Source of the DNA: Halobacillus mangrovi
GTDB lineage: Bacteria; Bacillota; Bacilli; Bacillales; Halobacillaceae
Assembly: GCF_002097535.1 (NCBI RefSeq)
Contig: NZ_CP020772.1
Location: 1,426,001 to 1,490,000 of the forward strand
Direction of reading: 5' to 3'
DNA length: 64,000 bases
Part shown: in pieces, positions 47,587 to 57,127 of the stretch
How the letters are laid out: each line of letters opens with the position of its first letter
Numbering within the stretch: the stretch's first letter is position 1
Made by a program: the position numbers and the translations under genes
The notes under the pieces: model-generated
Told to the model about the DNA's origin: nothing
Seen by the model: the letters and a program-made list of their open reading frames with translations, nothing else
Database searches by the model: none

Positions 47587-49992
47587 ATGGGTCAACAAAA
47601 AGACATGGCCATTGGAATAACAGGCATGACCTGTTCGGCATGTTCTACGAGAATTGAAAAAGTCCTAAACAAAATGGATGGTGTCGAGGCAAACGTCAAT
47701 TTGACAATGGAACATGCAACAGTAAAATATGATCCTGAACAAGTTGAGCCTGAAGACATTACGGCCCGTATTGAGAAACTCGGATATGGGGTGCAGAAAG
47801 AGCGCGTTGAACTCGATATTCACGGCATGACGTGTTCAGCTTGTTCTTCTCGTATTCAGAAGGTACTGAACAAAGCAAGCGGAGTTGACCAGGCCACCGT
47901 GAATTTAGCCACGGAAGCAGGGGTTGTCGAATATGATCCTAGCACCATTTCCGTTGATGATATCATTGCAAAAGTGAAAAAACTTGGATATGAAGCGGTT
48001 GTAAAAAAAGATAGAGAAGAGCAGGCAGATCATAAGGAAGAAGAAATTAAGCGGAAAAAGCGGCAGTTATGGATATCTGCTCTTCTTTCCTTGCCTCTTC
48101 TTTACACAATGATTGGTCATTTCCCATGGGATCTTGGCATTCCAGTCCCACATCTATTTATGAATCCTTGGTTCCAATTTGTTTTAGCAACACCCGTTCA
48201 GTTTTATATCGGAGCACCTTTTTACAAGGGTGCATACAGAGCGCTCAGCAATAAGAGTGCGAATATGGATGTTCTTGTTGCTTTAGGAACTTCTGCTGCT
48301 TATTTTTACAGTGTTGTAGAAGCAATCAGGTGGCAGTTAAACCCAGGTCTTGAACCTGAGCTTTACTTTGAAACTAGTGCGGTACTGATTACGCTTATTT
48401 TAGTTGGGAAACTATTTGAAGCGTTAGCCAAAGGCAGAACGACCGCAGCGCTTACGAAGCTTCTGAGCCTTCAGGCAAAAGAAGCGACAGTGCTGCGAGA
48501 CGGAATAGAAGAAAAAATCCCTGTAGATCAAGTTCAGGTTGGAGATGTATTATTGGTGAAGCCTGGAGAGAAAATACCCGTAGATGGTATGGTCATAAAG
48601 GGTGCATCCTCCGTTGATGAATCCATGATTACAGGTGAATCCATTCCTATTGAGAAAAATGAAAATGATCCGGTCATTGGCGCTACCATCAACAAGAATG
48701 GGACCATCCAAATGAAAGCTGAGCGAGTAGGAAAAGATACAGCGCTTTCCGGTATCGTAAAGATAGTTGAAGAGGCTCAAGGTTCTAAAGCTCCTATACA
48801 GCGAACAGCTGATGTCATATCCGGGATTTTTGTCCCGATTGTTGTTGGGATTTCTGTTCTGACCTTTATCACCTGGTATTTTGTTGTATCTCCAGGCGAG
48901 TTGCCGCAAGCGCTTGAGGCAGCCATTGCTGTTCTGGTTATTGCCTGTCCATGTGCACTCGGACTCGCCACACCGACATCCATCATGGTTGGAACGGGAA
49001 AAGGGGCAGAACAGGGCATTCTGTATAAAGGCGGGGAGTATCTAGAAGGAACTCATCGTTTAACTACCGTTTTACTTGATAAGACGGGGACAGTTACAAA
49101 AGGTCAACCGGAAGTGACGGATTTTGTTGCTTTTCATAATGATGAAAGCTCTCTGCTTAAGGATGTCATCGCTGCTGAAAAGGCTTCAGAACATCCTTTG
49201 GCTGAAGCCATCGTTTCCTATGGAGCAGAAAAAGGTGTCGAGCCGCAAGAAGCTTCAAATTTCGAAGCGATACCTGGCTACGGCATTCAAGCAGATGTTG
49301 AAGGACGACGGGTTCACATCGGTACACGAAAACTTATGGAACTCGAGAACCTTTCTCACGAAGAATATAATGCTACTCTTTCTGGTTTAGAGGAAGAAGG
49401 CAAGACGGCGATGCTCATAGCGGTAGATGGAGTCATAAAGGGCTATGTAGCTGTGGCAGATACAGTGAAAGAAACGTCTAAACGAGCGATTCAAGAAATG
49501 AAAAAACTTGGCCTTGAGGTGTATATGGTAACGGGTGACAATGAGCGTACAGCACGTGCGATCGCGTCCCAAGTAGGGATTGATGGAGTATTTTCTGAAG
49601 TGTTACCTGAACAAAAAGCTGAAAAAGTCAAAGAATTGCAAAGTCAAGGGCAGAAAGTGGCTATGGTCGGCGACGGAATCAACGATGCTCCGTCTCTAGC
49701 GACAGCTGATATTGGTATTGCCATTGGTACAGGTACTGACGTTGCCATCGAGACCGCGGATATCACCTTGATGGGCGGCGATCTCATGCATTTAAGCAAA
49801 GCAATCGTTCTTAGTCGGAAAACGATAAAGAATATACGTCAAAACTTGTTCTGGGCCCTTGCTTACAATACGGCAGGTATACCAGTTGCGGCCATCGGAT
49901 TGTTGGCCCCTTGGGTCGCAGGTGCTGCCATGGCCTTCAGTTCGGTCAGTGTCGTAAGCAACTCTCTTCGTTTGAAGCGAGCCAAAATATAA
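47587..49992 (+). CDS. copA: Copper-exporting P1B-type ATPase CopA
   Basis: Pumps copper(I) out of the cytoplasm, 801 residues. Two N-terminal metal-binding domains carry Cys16/Cys19 and Cys83/Cys86 (GMTCSACS). Eight membrane segments are expected; the intramembrane site is Cys454-Pro-Cys456 (IACPCALG). Others are TGES in the actuator domain, the phosphorylated Asp498 in DKTGTVTKG, the SEHPLAEAI nucleotide motif and [13 protein letters not shown] precedes the ATG. The C-terminal NSLRLKR is the usual end of Bacillus CopA. The chaperone copZ follows after 24 bases. Confidence 0.97.
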   Translation: MGQQKDMAIGITGMTCSACSTRIEKVLNKMDGVEANVNLTMEHATVKYDPEQVEPEDITARIEKLGYGVQKERVELDIHGMTCSACSSRIQKVLNKASGVDQATVNLATEAGVVEYDPSTISVDDIIAKVKKLGYEAVVKKDREEQADHKEEEIKRKKRQLWISALLSLPLLYTMIGHFPWDLGIPVPHLFMNPWFQFVLATPVQFYIGAPFYKGAYRALSNKSANMDVLVALGTSAAYFYSVVEAIRWQLNPGLEPELYFETSAVLITLILVGKLFEALAKGRTTAALTKLLSLQAKEATVLRDGIEEKIPVDQVQVGDVLLVKPGEKIPVDGMVIKGASSVDESMITGESIPIEKNENDPVIGATINKNGTIQMKAERVGKDTALSGIVKIVEEAQGSKAPIQRTADVISGIFVPIVVGISVLTFITWYFVVSPGELPQALEAAIAVLVIACPCALGLATPTSIMVGTGKGAEQGILYKGGEYLEGTHRLTTVLLDKTGTVTKGQPEVTDFVAFHNDESSLLKDVIAAEKASEHPLAEAIVSYGAEKGVEPQEASNFEAIPGYGIQADVEGRRVHIGTRKLMELENLSHEEYNATLSGLEEEGKTAMLIAVDGVIKGYVAVADTVKETSKRAIQEMKKLGLEVYMVTGDNERTARAIASQVGIDGVFSEVLPEQKAEKVKELQSQGQKVAMVGDGINDAPSLATADIGIAIGTGTDVAIETADITLMGGDLMHLSKAIVLSRKTIKNIRQNLFWALAYNTAGIPVAAIGLLAPWVAGAAMAFSSVSVVSNSLRLKRAKI

Positions 49993-50016
49993 CAACTAAG
50001 AAAGGTGGATGGAAGA

Positions 50017-50214
50017 ATGCAAACTACACTAAAAGTTGAAGGAATGACATGTGGGCATTGTGAAAAAGCTGTCAAAGGAGCTCTTGAAGAGCTAGAAGGT
50101 GTAGAGAAAGTCGAGGTTCATCTTGACAGCGGTAACGTAGAGGTGTCCCATAGCGGAGTCCGGGAAGATAAAATGAAAGAAGCCATCGAAGAACAAGGAT
50201 ACGATGTGGTTTAA
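50017..50214 (+). CDS. copZ: Copper chaperone CopZ
   Basis: 65-residue soluble copper(I) chaperone of the HMA fold that delivers copper to CopA. The binding motif GMTCGHCEKAV has Cys12 and Cys15. ATG at 50017 is chosen over 50005, because AGGTGG is 8 bases before it and the protein then begins MQTTLKVEGM. The order csoR-copA-copZ differs from the copZ-copA order of Bacillus subtilis. Confidence 0.95.
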   Translation: MQTTLKVEGMTCGHCEKAVKGALEELEGVEKVEVHLDSGNVEVSHSGVREDKMKEAIEEQGYDVV

Positions 50215-50230
50215 TCATAGCAAAAGATAG

Positions 50231-50265
50231 AGAGAGTGCATGTTCGTCATGCACTCTCTTTTTTT
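50231..50265 (+). terminator. Terminator of the csoR-copA-copZ operon
   Basis: AGAGAGTGCATG (50231-50242) is perfectly inverted by CATGCACTCTCT (50248-50259), then a run of T. Confidence 0.94.
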
Positions 50266-50447
50266 GCTTTAGAGGAGATCGCAAGGTGCTTGTACCTTTG
50301 TTCTTTATATACAGGTGTCTTTTGACTTAATTTTTAAAAATTATCATTAGATGGAATAATTTTCTTTGGTTGGCTAAAATCGCTGATGTCATGTAGGTTA
50401 AAGCCTTTTTTACACATAGATCAAATGAACCAATATGGACCGAATCA

Positions 50448-50501
50448 ATTGATAATGGTTTTCAATTATTGTTGACATTGATAATCATTATCAATTACTA
50501 T
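50448..50501 (+). promoter_or_regulatory. Siderophore operon promoter with two Fur boxes
   Basis: ATTGATAATCATTATCAAT (50477-50495) is a perfect 19-base palindrome of the Fur type. It fills the spacer between TTGACA (50472-50477) and TACTAT (50496-50501, 18 bases). A second box, ATTGATAATGGTTTTCAAT (50448-50466), differs at three positions and lies 29 bases upstream. Iron repression is strongly implied. Confidence 0.92.
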
Positions 50502-50544
50502 GTCGTTGAAGCAAACAGCGAGGAACAAAAAAGGAGTTGACCCT

Positions 50545-51894
50545 ATGAATACTCAAATCTCTATTTCAAATAAACAATTACTTCGTCAGCAAGAAAAGCG
50601 CGAATCCAATGCACGTTCCTATCCCAGACGAATCCCTTTGGCTATTAAGAAAGCAGAGGGAGTTTACATTACGGATGTGGAAGACCGAACATATATTGAC
50701 TGCTTAGCAGGGGCAGGAACACTTGCGTTAGGGCATAACCATCCGGTCGTAATTGAGGCTATGGAAAAAGTGATTCATGACCGGCTGCCGTTACATACGT
50801 TAGATCTAACAACTACAGTAAAAGAACAGTTTGTAGACGAACTTTTCTCATCCCTGCCAGAAGGGTTCCGTGAAAGATCGAAAGTACAGTTTTGCGGGCC
50901 GACCGGAGGCGATGCGATTGAAGCCGCACTAAAGCTGGCAAAAACAGCGACCGGTAGGCAAAGTATTCTTACTTTCCAGGGCGGATACCATGGAGCGACT
51001 CACGGAACGATGTCGATCAGCGGGAATTTGAGTCCTAAGCGAAAGGTCCAAGGATTAATACCGGATACTCATTTTCTCCCTTATCCCTATACGTATCGCT
51101 GCCCGTTTGGAAAAGGTGGAGAAGAAGGGCATCAAATAAGCAGCACGTATATCGAGAACCTTCTTGACGATCCTGAGAGCGGTATTCTTCCGCCTGCAGC
51201 CATGATCTTTGAAACCGTACAAGGAGAAGGTGGATCGATTCCTGCTCCTGTGGAATGGTTGAAAGAAATGAGAAGAATCACAAAGGAAAGAGGAATTCCA
51301 CTTATCATTGATGAGGTCCAAACAGGAATTGGGCGTACAGGAAAAATGTTCTCCTTCGAACACGCAGGGATCGTTCCGGATGCTTTTGTCCTTTCAAAAG
51401 CCATTGGTGGCAGTCTCCCTCTCTCCGTAGTGGTCTATGACGAATCATTAGATACGTGGGAACCAGGAGCCCATATTGGCACTTTCCGAGGAAATCAGAT
51501 GGCAATGGCAGCCGGAACCGCTACTTTGAAGCATGTGAAAGAGAACCTATTAGATGTACACGCGGAAAAATTGGGAGCACATCTTCTTCAGTCGTTAAAA
51601 CAAATTCAGCAGAATGTCCCAGAAATCGGTGATGTACGAGGAAGGGGATTGATGATAGGCGTAGAAATGGTCGATCCATCGCTCCCTCAGAATAGAAGTG
51701 GAAGTTATCCTGCCCATCCAGAACTTGCAAGCCAAATCCAGCGTGAATGTTTTAATCGAGGTCTCATTATGGAAGTGGGAGGAAGAAATGGTGCTGTAAT
51801 TCGTCTTCTTCCACCATTGATCCTTACAGATGAGCAAGCGTATGAGGTTATTAGAATCTTTGATGAAGCTGTAAGGGCTTCTCTAAAGGTGTAA
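50545..51894 (+). CDS. dat: Diaminobutyrate--2-oxoglutarate aminotransferase (RhbA-like)
   Basis: PLP enzyme of class III aminotransferases that makes L-2,4-diaminobutyrate from aspartate semialdehyde and glutamate. The 449 residues include CLAGAGTLALGHNHP, FCGPTGGDAIEAALKLAKT, the PLP-contact IIDEVQTGIGRTG, the Schiff-base Lys in VLSKAIGGSLPLS and a C-terminal IRLLPPL. ATG at 50545 follows AAGGAG; the frame is open from 50500, but that upstream part overlaps the promoter. It is the first gene of a six-gene siderophore cluster and is followed after four bases by ddc. Confidence 0.95.
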   Translation: MNTQISISNKQLLRQQEKRESNARSYPRRIPLAIKKAEGVYITDVEDRTYIDCLAGAGTLALGHNHPVVIEAMEKVIHDRLPLHTLDLTTTVKEQFVDELFSSLPEGFRERSKVQFCGPTGGDAIEAALKLAKTATGRQSILTFQGGYHGATHGTMSISGNLSPKRKVQGLIPDTHFLPYPYTYRCPFGKGGEEGHQISSTYIENLLDDPESGILPPAAMIFETVQGEGGSIPAPVEWLKEMRRITKERGIPLIIDEVQTGIGRTGKMFSFEHAGIVPDAFVLSKAIGGSLPLSVVVYDESLDTWEPGAHIGTFRGNQMAMAAGTATLKHVKENLLDVHAEKLGAHLLQSLKQIQQNVPEIGDVRGRGLMIGVEMVDPSLPQNRSGSYPAHPELASQIQRECFNRGLIMEVGGRNGAVIRLLPPLILTDEQAYEVIRIFDEAVRASLKV

Positions 51895-51898
51895 AGCA

Positions 51899-53425
51899 AT
51901 GATTACGTCTTTTAAAAATAAAAGAGTTTCAAAAGAGCCAGGACATTACGATTCGTTTTTCCTCCACTCGGGGGAAGAAGGCATTCAGACCTTTAACGAG
52001 CAAGTGGATCTTGTGAAAGAGAAACTTCTTACGGTTTTCGAAAGGGCGGATCAACCTTTTAAGGGAAGCACCACAGAGGAAATTAAAAAAGAGCTGCTCC
52101 CAATTATGAAACTATCGGGTGAAACGAAACCATTTCAAGAGGTGCTCGACGAAATAGGGGAGGCTGTCTTATCAAACAGCCTTCATGTCAGTCATAAGAA
52201 AAGTATTGCTCACTTGCACTGTCCTCCATTGTTAACAGGAGTGGTTGCGGAGCTGATGATCGGTGCTCTTAATCAATCCATGGACTCCTGGGATCAAAGC
52301 CCTTCAGCTACTTTTGTGGAGGAAGAACTTATAAAAAGTTTAGCGGAGTATGCCCGAATGCCTGAAACAGCCGACGGAGTCTTTACTAGTGGAGGCACAC
52401 AGTCCAACTACATGGGACTGCTAATGGCAAGAGATGCTTTTTGTCAGACTTATTGGAACCATAATGTTCAAAAATCAGGCCTTCCTCAAGATCTTGGAAG
52501 AATGAGAATCATTTGCGCAGAGGAAGCACATTTCACTGTGAAAAAATCAGCTTCCCAGCTTGGCTTAGGTGAACAGGCTGTTGTTACAGTCCCGACTGAT
52601 GGGAACCATCGGATGTGTATCAAAAGCTTTGAAAAAATCATCCACCGTTTAGAACAGAAAAACTTACTGCCTTTTTGTGTGGTTGCCACATGTGGAACAA
52701 CAGATTACGGCAGTATCGATCCTTTAAGTGAATTAGCTGAAATCTGTCAGAGGAAAGATCTTTGGCTGCACATTGATGCGGCTTATGGAGGAGCGCTTCT
52801 ATTCAGTCATTCTCATTATCAAAAGGTTGAAGGTATGCAGCAAGCGGATTCCATCGGTCTGGATTTTCATAAATTGTGCTATCAGCCGATCAGCTGCGGC
52901 CTTTTATTAATCAAAGACCGGAAGCATTTCCAGTGGCTTTCCTTACATGCGGATTATCTGAATCCTGTAAAAGACGAACAAGAAGGCATCGTGAATCTTG
53001 TTAATAAATCCGTCCAAACGACAAGAAGATTTGATGCTTTAAAGGTGCTTTTAACTTTAAAAACACTAGGTACAGATTTGTTAGGAAGCATGATTGATAC
53101 GACAATGGAGCTCGCTGAGTTTGCAGTCCAATACTTGAAGGAGAAACCTGAGTTTACAGTTGAAAATCAGCATCCGGAACTGAACACCGTTGTTTTTCAA
53201 TACCAGGCAGAGTCTAGTGAGAATCTATGTGAACTAAACCGTCAAATCCAGCAGGTATTGTATCAAAAGGGGAAGGCTGTCATTGCAAAAACATCTGTCC
53301 GTGGTTCTACGTACCTGAAATTCACCTTGTTAAACCCTCGTACAACGAGAGAAGATTTGAAGGAAGTTATTGAAGAGATTGAGAGAACGGGGAAGTCCAT
53401 AATGAACGGAGGTCATCGGGATTGA
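51899..53425 (+). CDS. ddc: L-2,4-diaminobutyrate decarboxylase (RhbB-like)
   Basis: PLP group II decarboxylase that turns diaminobutyrate into 1,3-diaminopropane, the backbone amine of the siderophore. The 508 residues show GVFTSGGTQSNYMGLLMAR, the PLP-stacking His in EEAHFTVKKSA, TCGTTDYGSIDP, WLHIDAAYGG, and the PLP Lys in SIGLDFHKLCYQP. Its ribosome site lies inside the 3' end of dat, and its stop overlaps the next start. Confidence 0.95.
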   Translation: MITSFKNKRVSKEPGHYDSFFLHSGEEGIQTFNEQVDLVKEKLLTVFERADQPFKGSTTEEIKKELLPIMKLSGETKPFQEVLDEIGEAVLSNSLHVSHKKSIAHLHCPPLLTGVVAELMIGALNQSMDSWDQSPSATFVEEELIKSLAEYARMPETADGVFTSGGTQSNYMGLLMARDAFCQTYWNHNVQKSGLPQDLGRMRIICAEEAHFTVKKSASQLGLGEQAVVTVPTDGNHRMCIKSFEKIIHRLEQKNLLPFCVVATCGTTDYGSIDPLSELAEICQRKDLWLHIDAAYGGALLFSHSHYQKVEGMQQADSIGLDFHKLCYQPISCGLLLIKDRKHFQWLSLHADYLNPVKDEQEGIVNLVNKSVQTTRRFDALKVLLTLKTLGTDLLGSMIDTTMELAEFAVQYLKEKPEFTVENQHPELNTVVFQYQAESSENLCELNRQIQQVLYQKGKAVIAKTSVRGSTYLKFTLLNPRTTREDLKEVIEEIERTGKSIMNGGHRD

Positions 53426-55191
53426 ATCATGCAAAGGAAATTGCTGAACAAGCCACCATGCAAAGTTTTCTAAATTGTTATTTAAGGGAAACAGGAAATT
53501 TTGAAAAAGAGGAACGCTATCCTCAGCTGAAAAGGGAGAGCTCAGATCAGATCATCCGGATTGATTTAAACAAGCAACAAACGAACCTGTTTGTTCCTGT
53601 AAATTACGAATCACTAACCGGCAGGCATTTATTTTCTTTCCCCTTTTATTATCGGATTGGAAAAAGCGAGGAATTCCACACGTTGGATTATGTCACCATG
53701 ACGACTCTACTGACTAAAGAATGGCTTGTCGAAAATAAGAAGTCTCTTTCTGAAGATGAATTGCTGTTACGAGTGATCTTAAGTTGCAAAAAAATTAGAA
53801 CCTATGTTGAGAAGTGCGCAGAAGATCGTTTGCACTTGACGAATGAACAGTTTGATTTTATAGAGGCAGAACAATCGTTATTGTTCGGTCACCTGCTTCA
53901 TCCCACACCGAAGAGTAAGCAAGGGCTGACGGATAAAGAAGACGAGATCTACTCCCCTGAACAGAAGGGCGAATTCCAACTGCACTATTTCGCTGCCAAG
54001 CCATCAATCGTAGACCAGGATTCGAGCATTAAACTCTCTGCCTCAGAGATCATTTTTGAAGATGTTAAAGACTTTGTAGGTCAGGCGCGGCTTCAGAAAC
54101 TGAGGCAAGAAGAACGAGTGCTTATTCCCGTTCATCCACTCCAAGTTCCGGTGCTTCTTGAGCAAGAATCTGTGCAAAAGCTGCTCACCACTGGAGAATT
54201 AGAGGACGTTGGCCAGATAGGTCGCAAATTTACGGCTACTTCTTCCTTCAGAACGGTGTACAGTTCTCAATCGAAGTATATGTACAAATTCTCTGTGCCA
54301 GTAAAAATCACCAATTCTCTGCGAGTAAATCAGCGGAAGGAGCTTGCGAGAGGGGTGGAAGTGTCGAGGTTATTAGACACCACGCTAGGAGAAAAGTTGA
54401 AGAAGGCCCATCCTCACTTCCGTTTGATTAAGGATCCTGCTTACATCAATGTTCTTCTAGATAAAGAGATTTCAGGTTTCGAAGTCGTGCTACGTGAAAA
54501 TCCATTTTACACGGGAAACACACAGCAAGCGAGTGTAATCGCCGGGCTCGTCCAAGACTCCGCGTATGGGGAAAAATCAAGGCTTTATTCAATTATACGA
54601 AGTGTTGCTGCGCGGGAAGGAAGATCTCATGAAGAAGTAAGTCTGGATTGGTTTAACCGTTATTTAACGGTTACTTTAGATCCGGTCTTATGGTTGTTTT
54701 GTCATTACGGCATTGCCCTTGAAGCTCATCAACAAAATTCAATTATTCAATTGAACAACGGTTATCCGGAGTACTATTACTATCGGGATAATCAGGGGTA
54801 TTATTTCTGCGAATCGAAGGCTGATCAGCTTAAGTCATTGGTACCTGCACTAAATAAAGAAAGTGATACAGTTTGCAAAGATGAAGTAGCAGAAGAGAGG
54901 CTGAGATATTACTTCTTTTTCAATCATTTGTTCGGCTTAATTAATGGGTTTGGGACGAGCGGATTAATTCAAGAAGACAAGCTAATGGATGTTCTGAGAG
55001 AACGGATCAAGCTTCATCCAGAGATGCGGGTAACAAATACCTTATTAAAAGAAGAAGAGCTTCCTTGTAAAGCCAACTTGCTTACACGTTTCTATGATAT
55101 GGATGAGTTAGTGGGTCCTATGGAATCACAATCCGTTTATACACAGGTCCCCAACCCTCTTGCTGTAAAGGAGGAAGCGGTTCATGGATAA
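53422..55191 (+). CDS. rhbC: NIS siderophore synthetase, IucA/IucC family (RhbC-like)
   Basis: ATP-dependent synthetase that joins citrate to an amine, 589 residues. The nucleotide-binding motif appears as FGHLLHPTPKSKQG (about 152-165), HPLQVP and the TSSFRTVY segment follow, and the C-terminal FhuF-like domain has GIALEAHQQNSI. The start is TTG at 53422 with GGAGGT 8 bases upstream, overlapping the ddc stop. In the rhizobactin 1021 cluster the gene in this place is rhbC. It should perform one of the two condensations with citrate. Confidence 0.92.
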   Translation: MNHAKEIAEQATMQSFLNCYLRETGNFEKEERYPQLKRESSDQIIRIDLNKQQTNLFVPVNYESLTGRHLFSFPFYYRIGKSEEFHTLDYVTMTTLLTKEWLVENKKSLSEDELLLRVILSCKKIRTYVEKCAEDRLHLTNEQFDFIEAEQSLLFGHLLHPTPKSKQGLTDKEDEIYSPEQKGEFQLHYFAAKPSIVDQDSSIKLSASEIIFEDVKDFVGQARLQKLRQEERVLIPVHPLQVPVLLEQESVQKLLTTGELEDVGQIGRKFTATSSFRTVYSSQSKYMYKFSVPVKITNSLRVNQRKELARGVEVSRLLDTTLGEKLKKAHPHFRLIKDPAYINVLLDKEISGFEVVLRENPFYTGNTQQASVIAGLVQDSAYGEKSRLYSIIRSVAAREGRSHEEVSLDWFNRYLTVTLDPVLWLFCHYGIALEAHQQNSIIQLNNGYPEYYYYRDNQGYYFCESKADQLKSLVPALNKESDTVCKDEVAEERLRYYFFFNHLFGLINGFGTSGLIQEDKLMDVLRERIKLHPEMRVTNTLLKEEELPCKANLLTRFYDMDELVGPMESQSVYTQVPNPLAVKEEAVHG

Positions 55192-55777
55192 CGATTATGA
55201 GTGCTATGACAAGAAACTAAATCAAACAATTACTTTTAGAAAAGTGACATTTGATGACGTTGGAAGAATTCATAAATGGATGAATGAAGACCATGTGCAT
55301 CCGTATTGGAATTTAAATGTTCCTCTAGAATCTTTTAAAGCCCACTTGAAAAAAGCCTTAGCTGACTCCCATCAGACTCTTTACATGGGATTAGTTGACG
55401 GGCAAATGATGAGCTACTGGGAGGCTTACTGGGTAAGAGGGGATGTTGTTGAAAAAACCTATTCCTCTTCTCCTTATGATCAAGGCGTACATCTATTGAT
55501 TGGTGAGCGTGTATTTCTCGGAAAAGGGTATTCGCTTCCTTTGCTCCGGGAGATGGTCCGCTTTCAATTTCAGAGCTTGAAAACGAAGAAAGTCGTAGCT
55601 GAACCAGATATACGTAATGAAAAAATGATTCACGTCTTCAAGAAGTGTGGATTTAAACCGGTAAAGCCTATTCAATTACCTGATAAAACCGGATTGTTAA
55701 TGTTTTGTGAGCGTGAAGAATTTGAAAAGAGGTGGTCGAATGAACCCTTATGTTACCCCGTCCAGTCAAATCTATGA
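55184..55777 (+). CDS. rhbD: Siderophore acetyltransferase (RhbD/IucB-like)
   Basis: GNAT-fold enzyme of 197 residues that acetylates the N-hydroxylated diamine. The IucB-type signature IHKWMNEDHVHPYWNL is at about residues 28-43, and the acetyl-CoA loop region is VFLGKGYSLPLLREM. The C-terminal EPDIRNEKMIHVFKKCGFK is typical. AAGGAGG precedes the ATG. It overlaps rhbC by eight bases and the following monooxygenase by 38 bases, so the three genes are tightly coupled. Confidence 0.92.
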   Translation: MDNDYECYDKKLNQTITFRKVTFDDVGRIHKWMNEDHVHPYWNLNVPLESFKAHLKKALADSHQTLYMGLVDGQMMSYWEAYWVRGDVVEKTYSSSPYDQGVHLLIGERVFLGKGYSLPLLREMVRFQFQSLKTKKVVAEPDIRNEKMIHVFKKCGFKPVKPIQLPDKTGLLMFCEREEFEKRWSNEPLCYPVQSNL

Positions 55778-57095
55778 CGTAATTGGAATCGGGCTGGGTC
55801 CGTTTAATTTAGGGATGGCTGCACTGCTGGATTCCGTTCCAGATGTAACGTCCTTGTTTTTTGAAAAAGAAAAAGAGTTCAACTGGCATCCAAACATGCT
55901 GATCGAGGGTACCACCTTGCAGGTCCCTTTTCTCGCTGATCTCGTTAGCATGGCAGATGTGAAAAGTAAATATAGTTTTCTTCATTATTTACAGGAGCAC
56001 AACCGGCTCTATCACTTTTATTTCTATGAGAAGTTTCACATCCCACGTAAAGAGTACAACCATTACTGTCGCTGGGTGAGTGAGCAGTTGGAATCTTGTC
56101 AGTTCGGGAAAAATGTTCGAGACGTGATCCCTTTTAAGAAGGAAGGAGAACAGGTTTATCAGCTGAACGTTATGGATGAAGACACACAAACAATGACGTC
56201 CTTCTTCTCAAGAAACGTTGTGGTTGGCATTGGGACAGTCCCAGCGGTGCCTGAACCTTTTAAGCAACATTTAGGTTCATCGCTCTTTCATACTTCTGAT
56301 TATTTAGCCAACAAAGCTGATATTGGAAGTAATCAGTCCGTAGTTGTGATTGGGTCTGGTCAGAGTGCAGCGGAGGTTTTCCTGGATGTTGCTCGGCATC
56401 AGCAGGAATACGGTGGAAGCCTTGAGTGGTACACGAGATCAAAAGGGTTTTTCCCGATGGAGTATTCAAAGCTCGGGTTAGAGTATTTCTCTCCTGATTA
56501 TACCGAATTTTTCTATAAACTTCCTCAGACAAAGAAGGATGAACTGATCAAGGAACAAGATTTGCTGTACAAAGGAATCAGTGCGGAAACGATCAGTGAT
56601 ATTTATGACCACCTATATGAAAGATCGATAGGGAATGAACAAGTTTCTATCCATCTACAAGCCATGACAGAAATGACTGATTTGGAAACAAATCATGATA
56701 AGTGGAAACTGAAAGGTGTCCATAGGGTTAAAAATGAGGCGGTAATGACAGAAGCAGATATAGTTATTCTTGGGACAGGTTATCAGCCTGCCGTTCCAAC
56801 TTTTTTGAACACTATGAAGAATTGGATAGAATGGGATGGTTATGGCCGTTATCACGTAAAAAAAGGATATGGGCTAGATACTGCTCTTAAAGGTAGTGGT
56901 GAGATTTTTATTCAAAATGGCGAACTCCATACCCACGGCGTAGGAGCTCCTGACTTAGGATTAGGTGCTCATCGGAACGCTGTGATTATCAACCAATTGG
57001 CCAAAAGAGAAGTGTACAAGGTTGAGCACAAGAATGTATTTCAATCATTTGAAGCTCATCAACCTGTAAAGCAACCACAATTTTCAATCAACTAA
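55740..57095 (+). CDS. rhbE: Siderophore amine N-monooxygenase (RhbE/IucD-like)
   Basis: FAD- and NADPH-dependent hydroxylase of the lysine/ornithine N-monooxygenase family, here probably acting on 1,3-diaminopropane. The 451 residues have the FAD loop GIGLGPFNLGMAAL near residue 16, FNWHPNMLIEGTTLQVPFL, the NADPH loop VVVIGSGQSAAEVFLD and the C-terminal LGTGYQPAVP. ATG at 55740 is preceded by AAGAGGTGG; the upstream open frame is within rhbD. A 32-base gap leads to rhbF. Confidence 0.95.
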   Translation: MNPYVTPSSQIYDVIGIGLGPFNLGMAALLDSVPDVTSLFFEKEKEFNWHPNMLIEGTTLQVPFLADLVSMADVKSKYSFLHYLQEHNRLYHFYFYEKFHIPRKEYNHYCRWVSEQLESCQFGKNVRDVIPFKKEGEQVYQLNVMDEDTQTMTSFFSRNVVVGIGTVPAVPEPFKQHLGSSLFHTSDYLANKADIGSNQSVVVIGSGQSAAEVFLDVARHQQEYGGSLEWYTRSKGFFPMEYSKLGLEYFSPDYTEFFYKLPQTKKDELIKEQDLLYKGISAETISDIYDHLYERSIGNEQVSIHLQAMTEMTDLETNHDKWKLKGVHRVKNEAVMTEADIVILGTGYQPAVPTFLNTMKNWIEWDGYGRYHVKKGYGLDTALKGSGEIFIQNGELHTHGVGAPDLGLGAHRNAVIINQLAKREVYKVEHKNVFQSFEAHQPVKQPQFSIN

Positions 57096-57127
57096 AAATT
57101 GATCATTATTAGAAAGGCAGGGATAGG

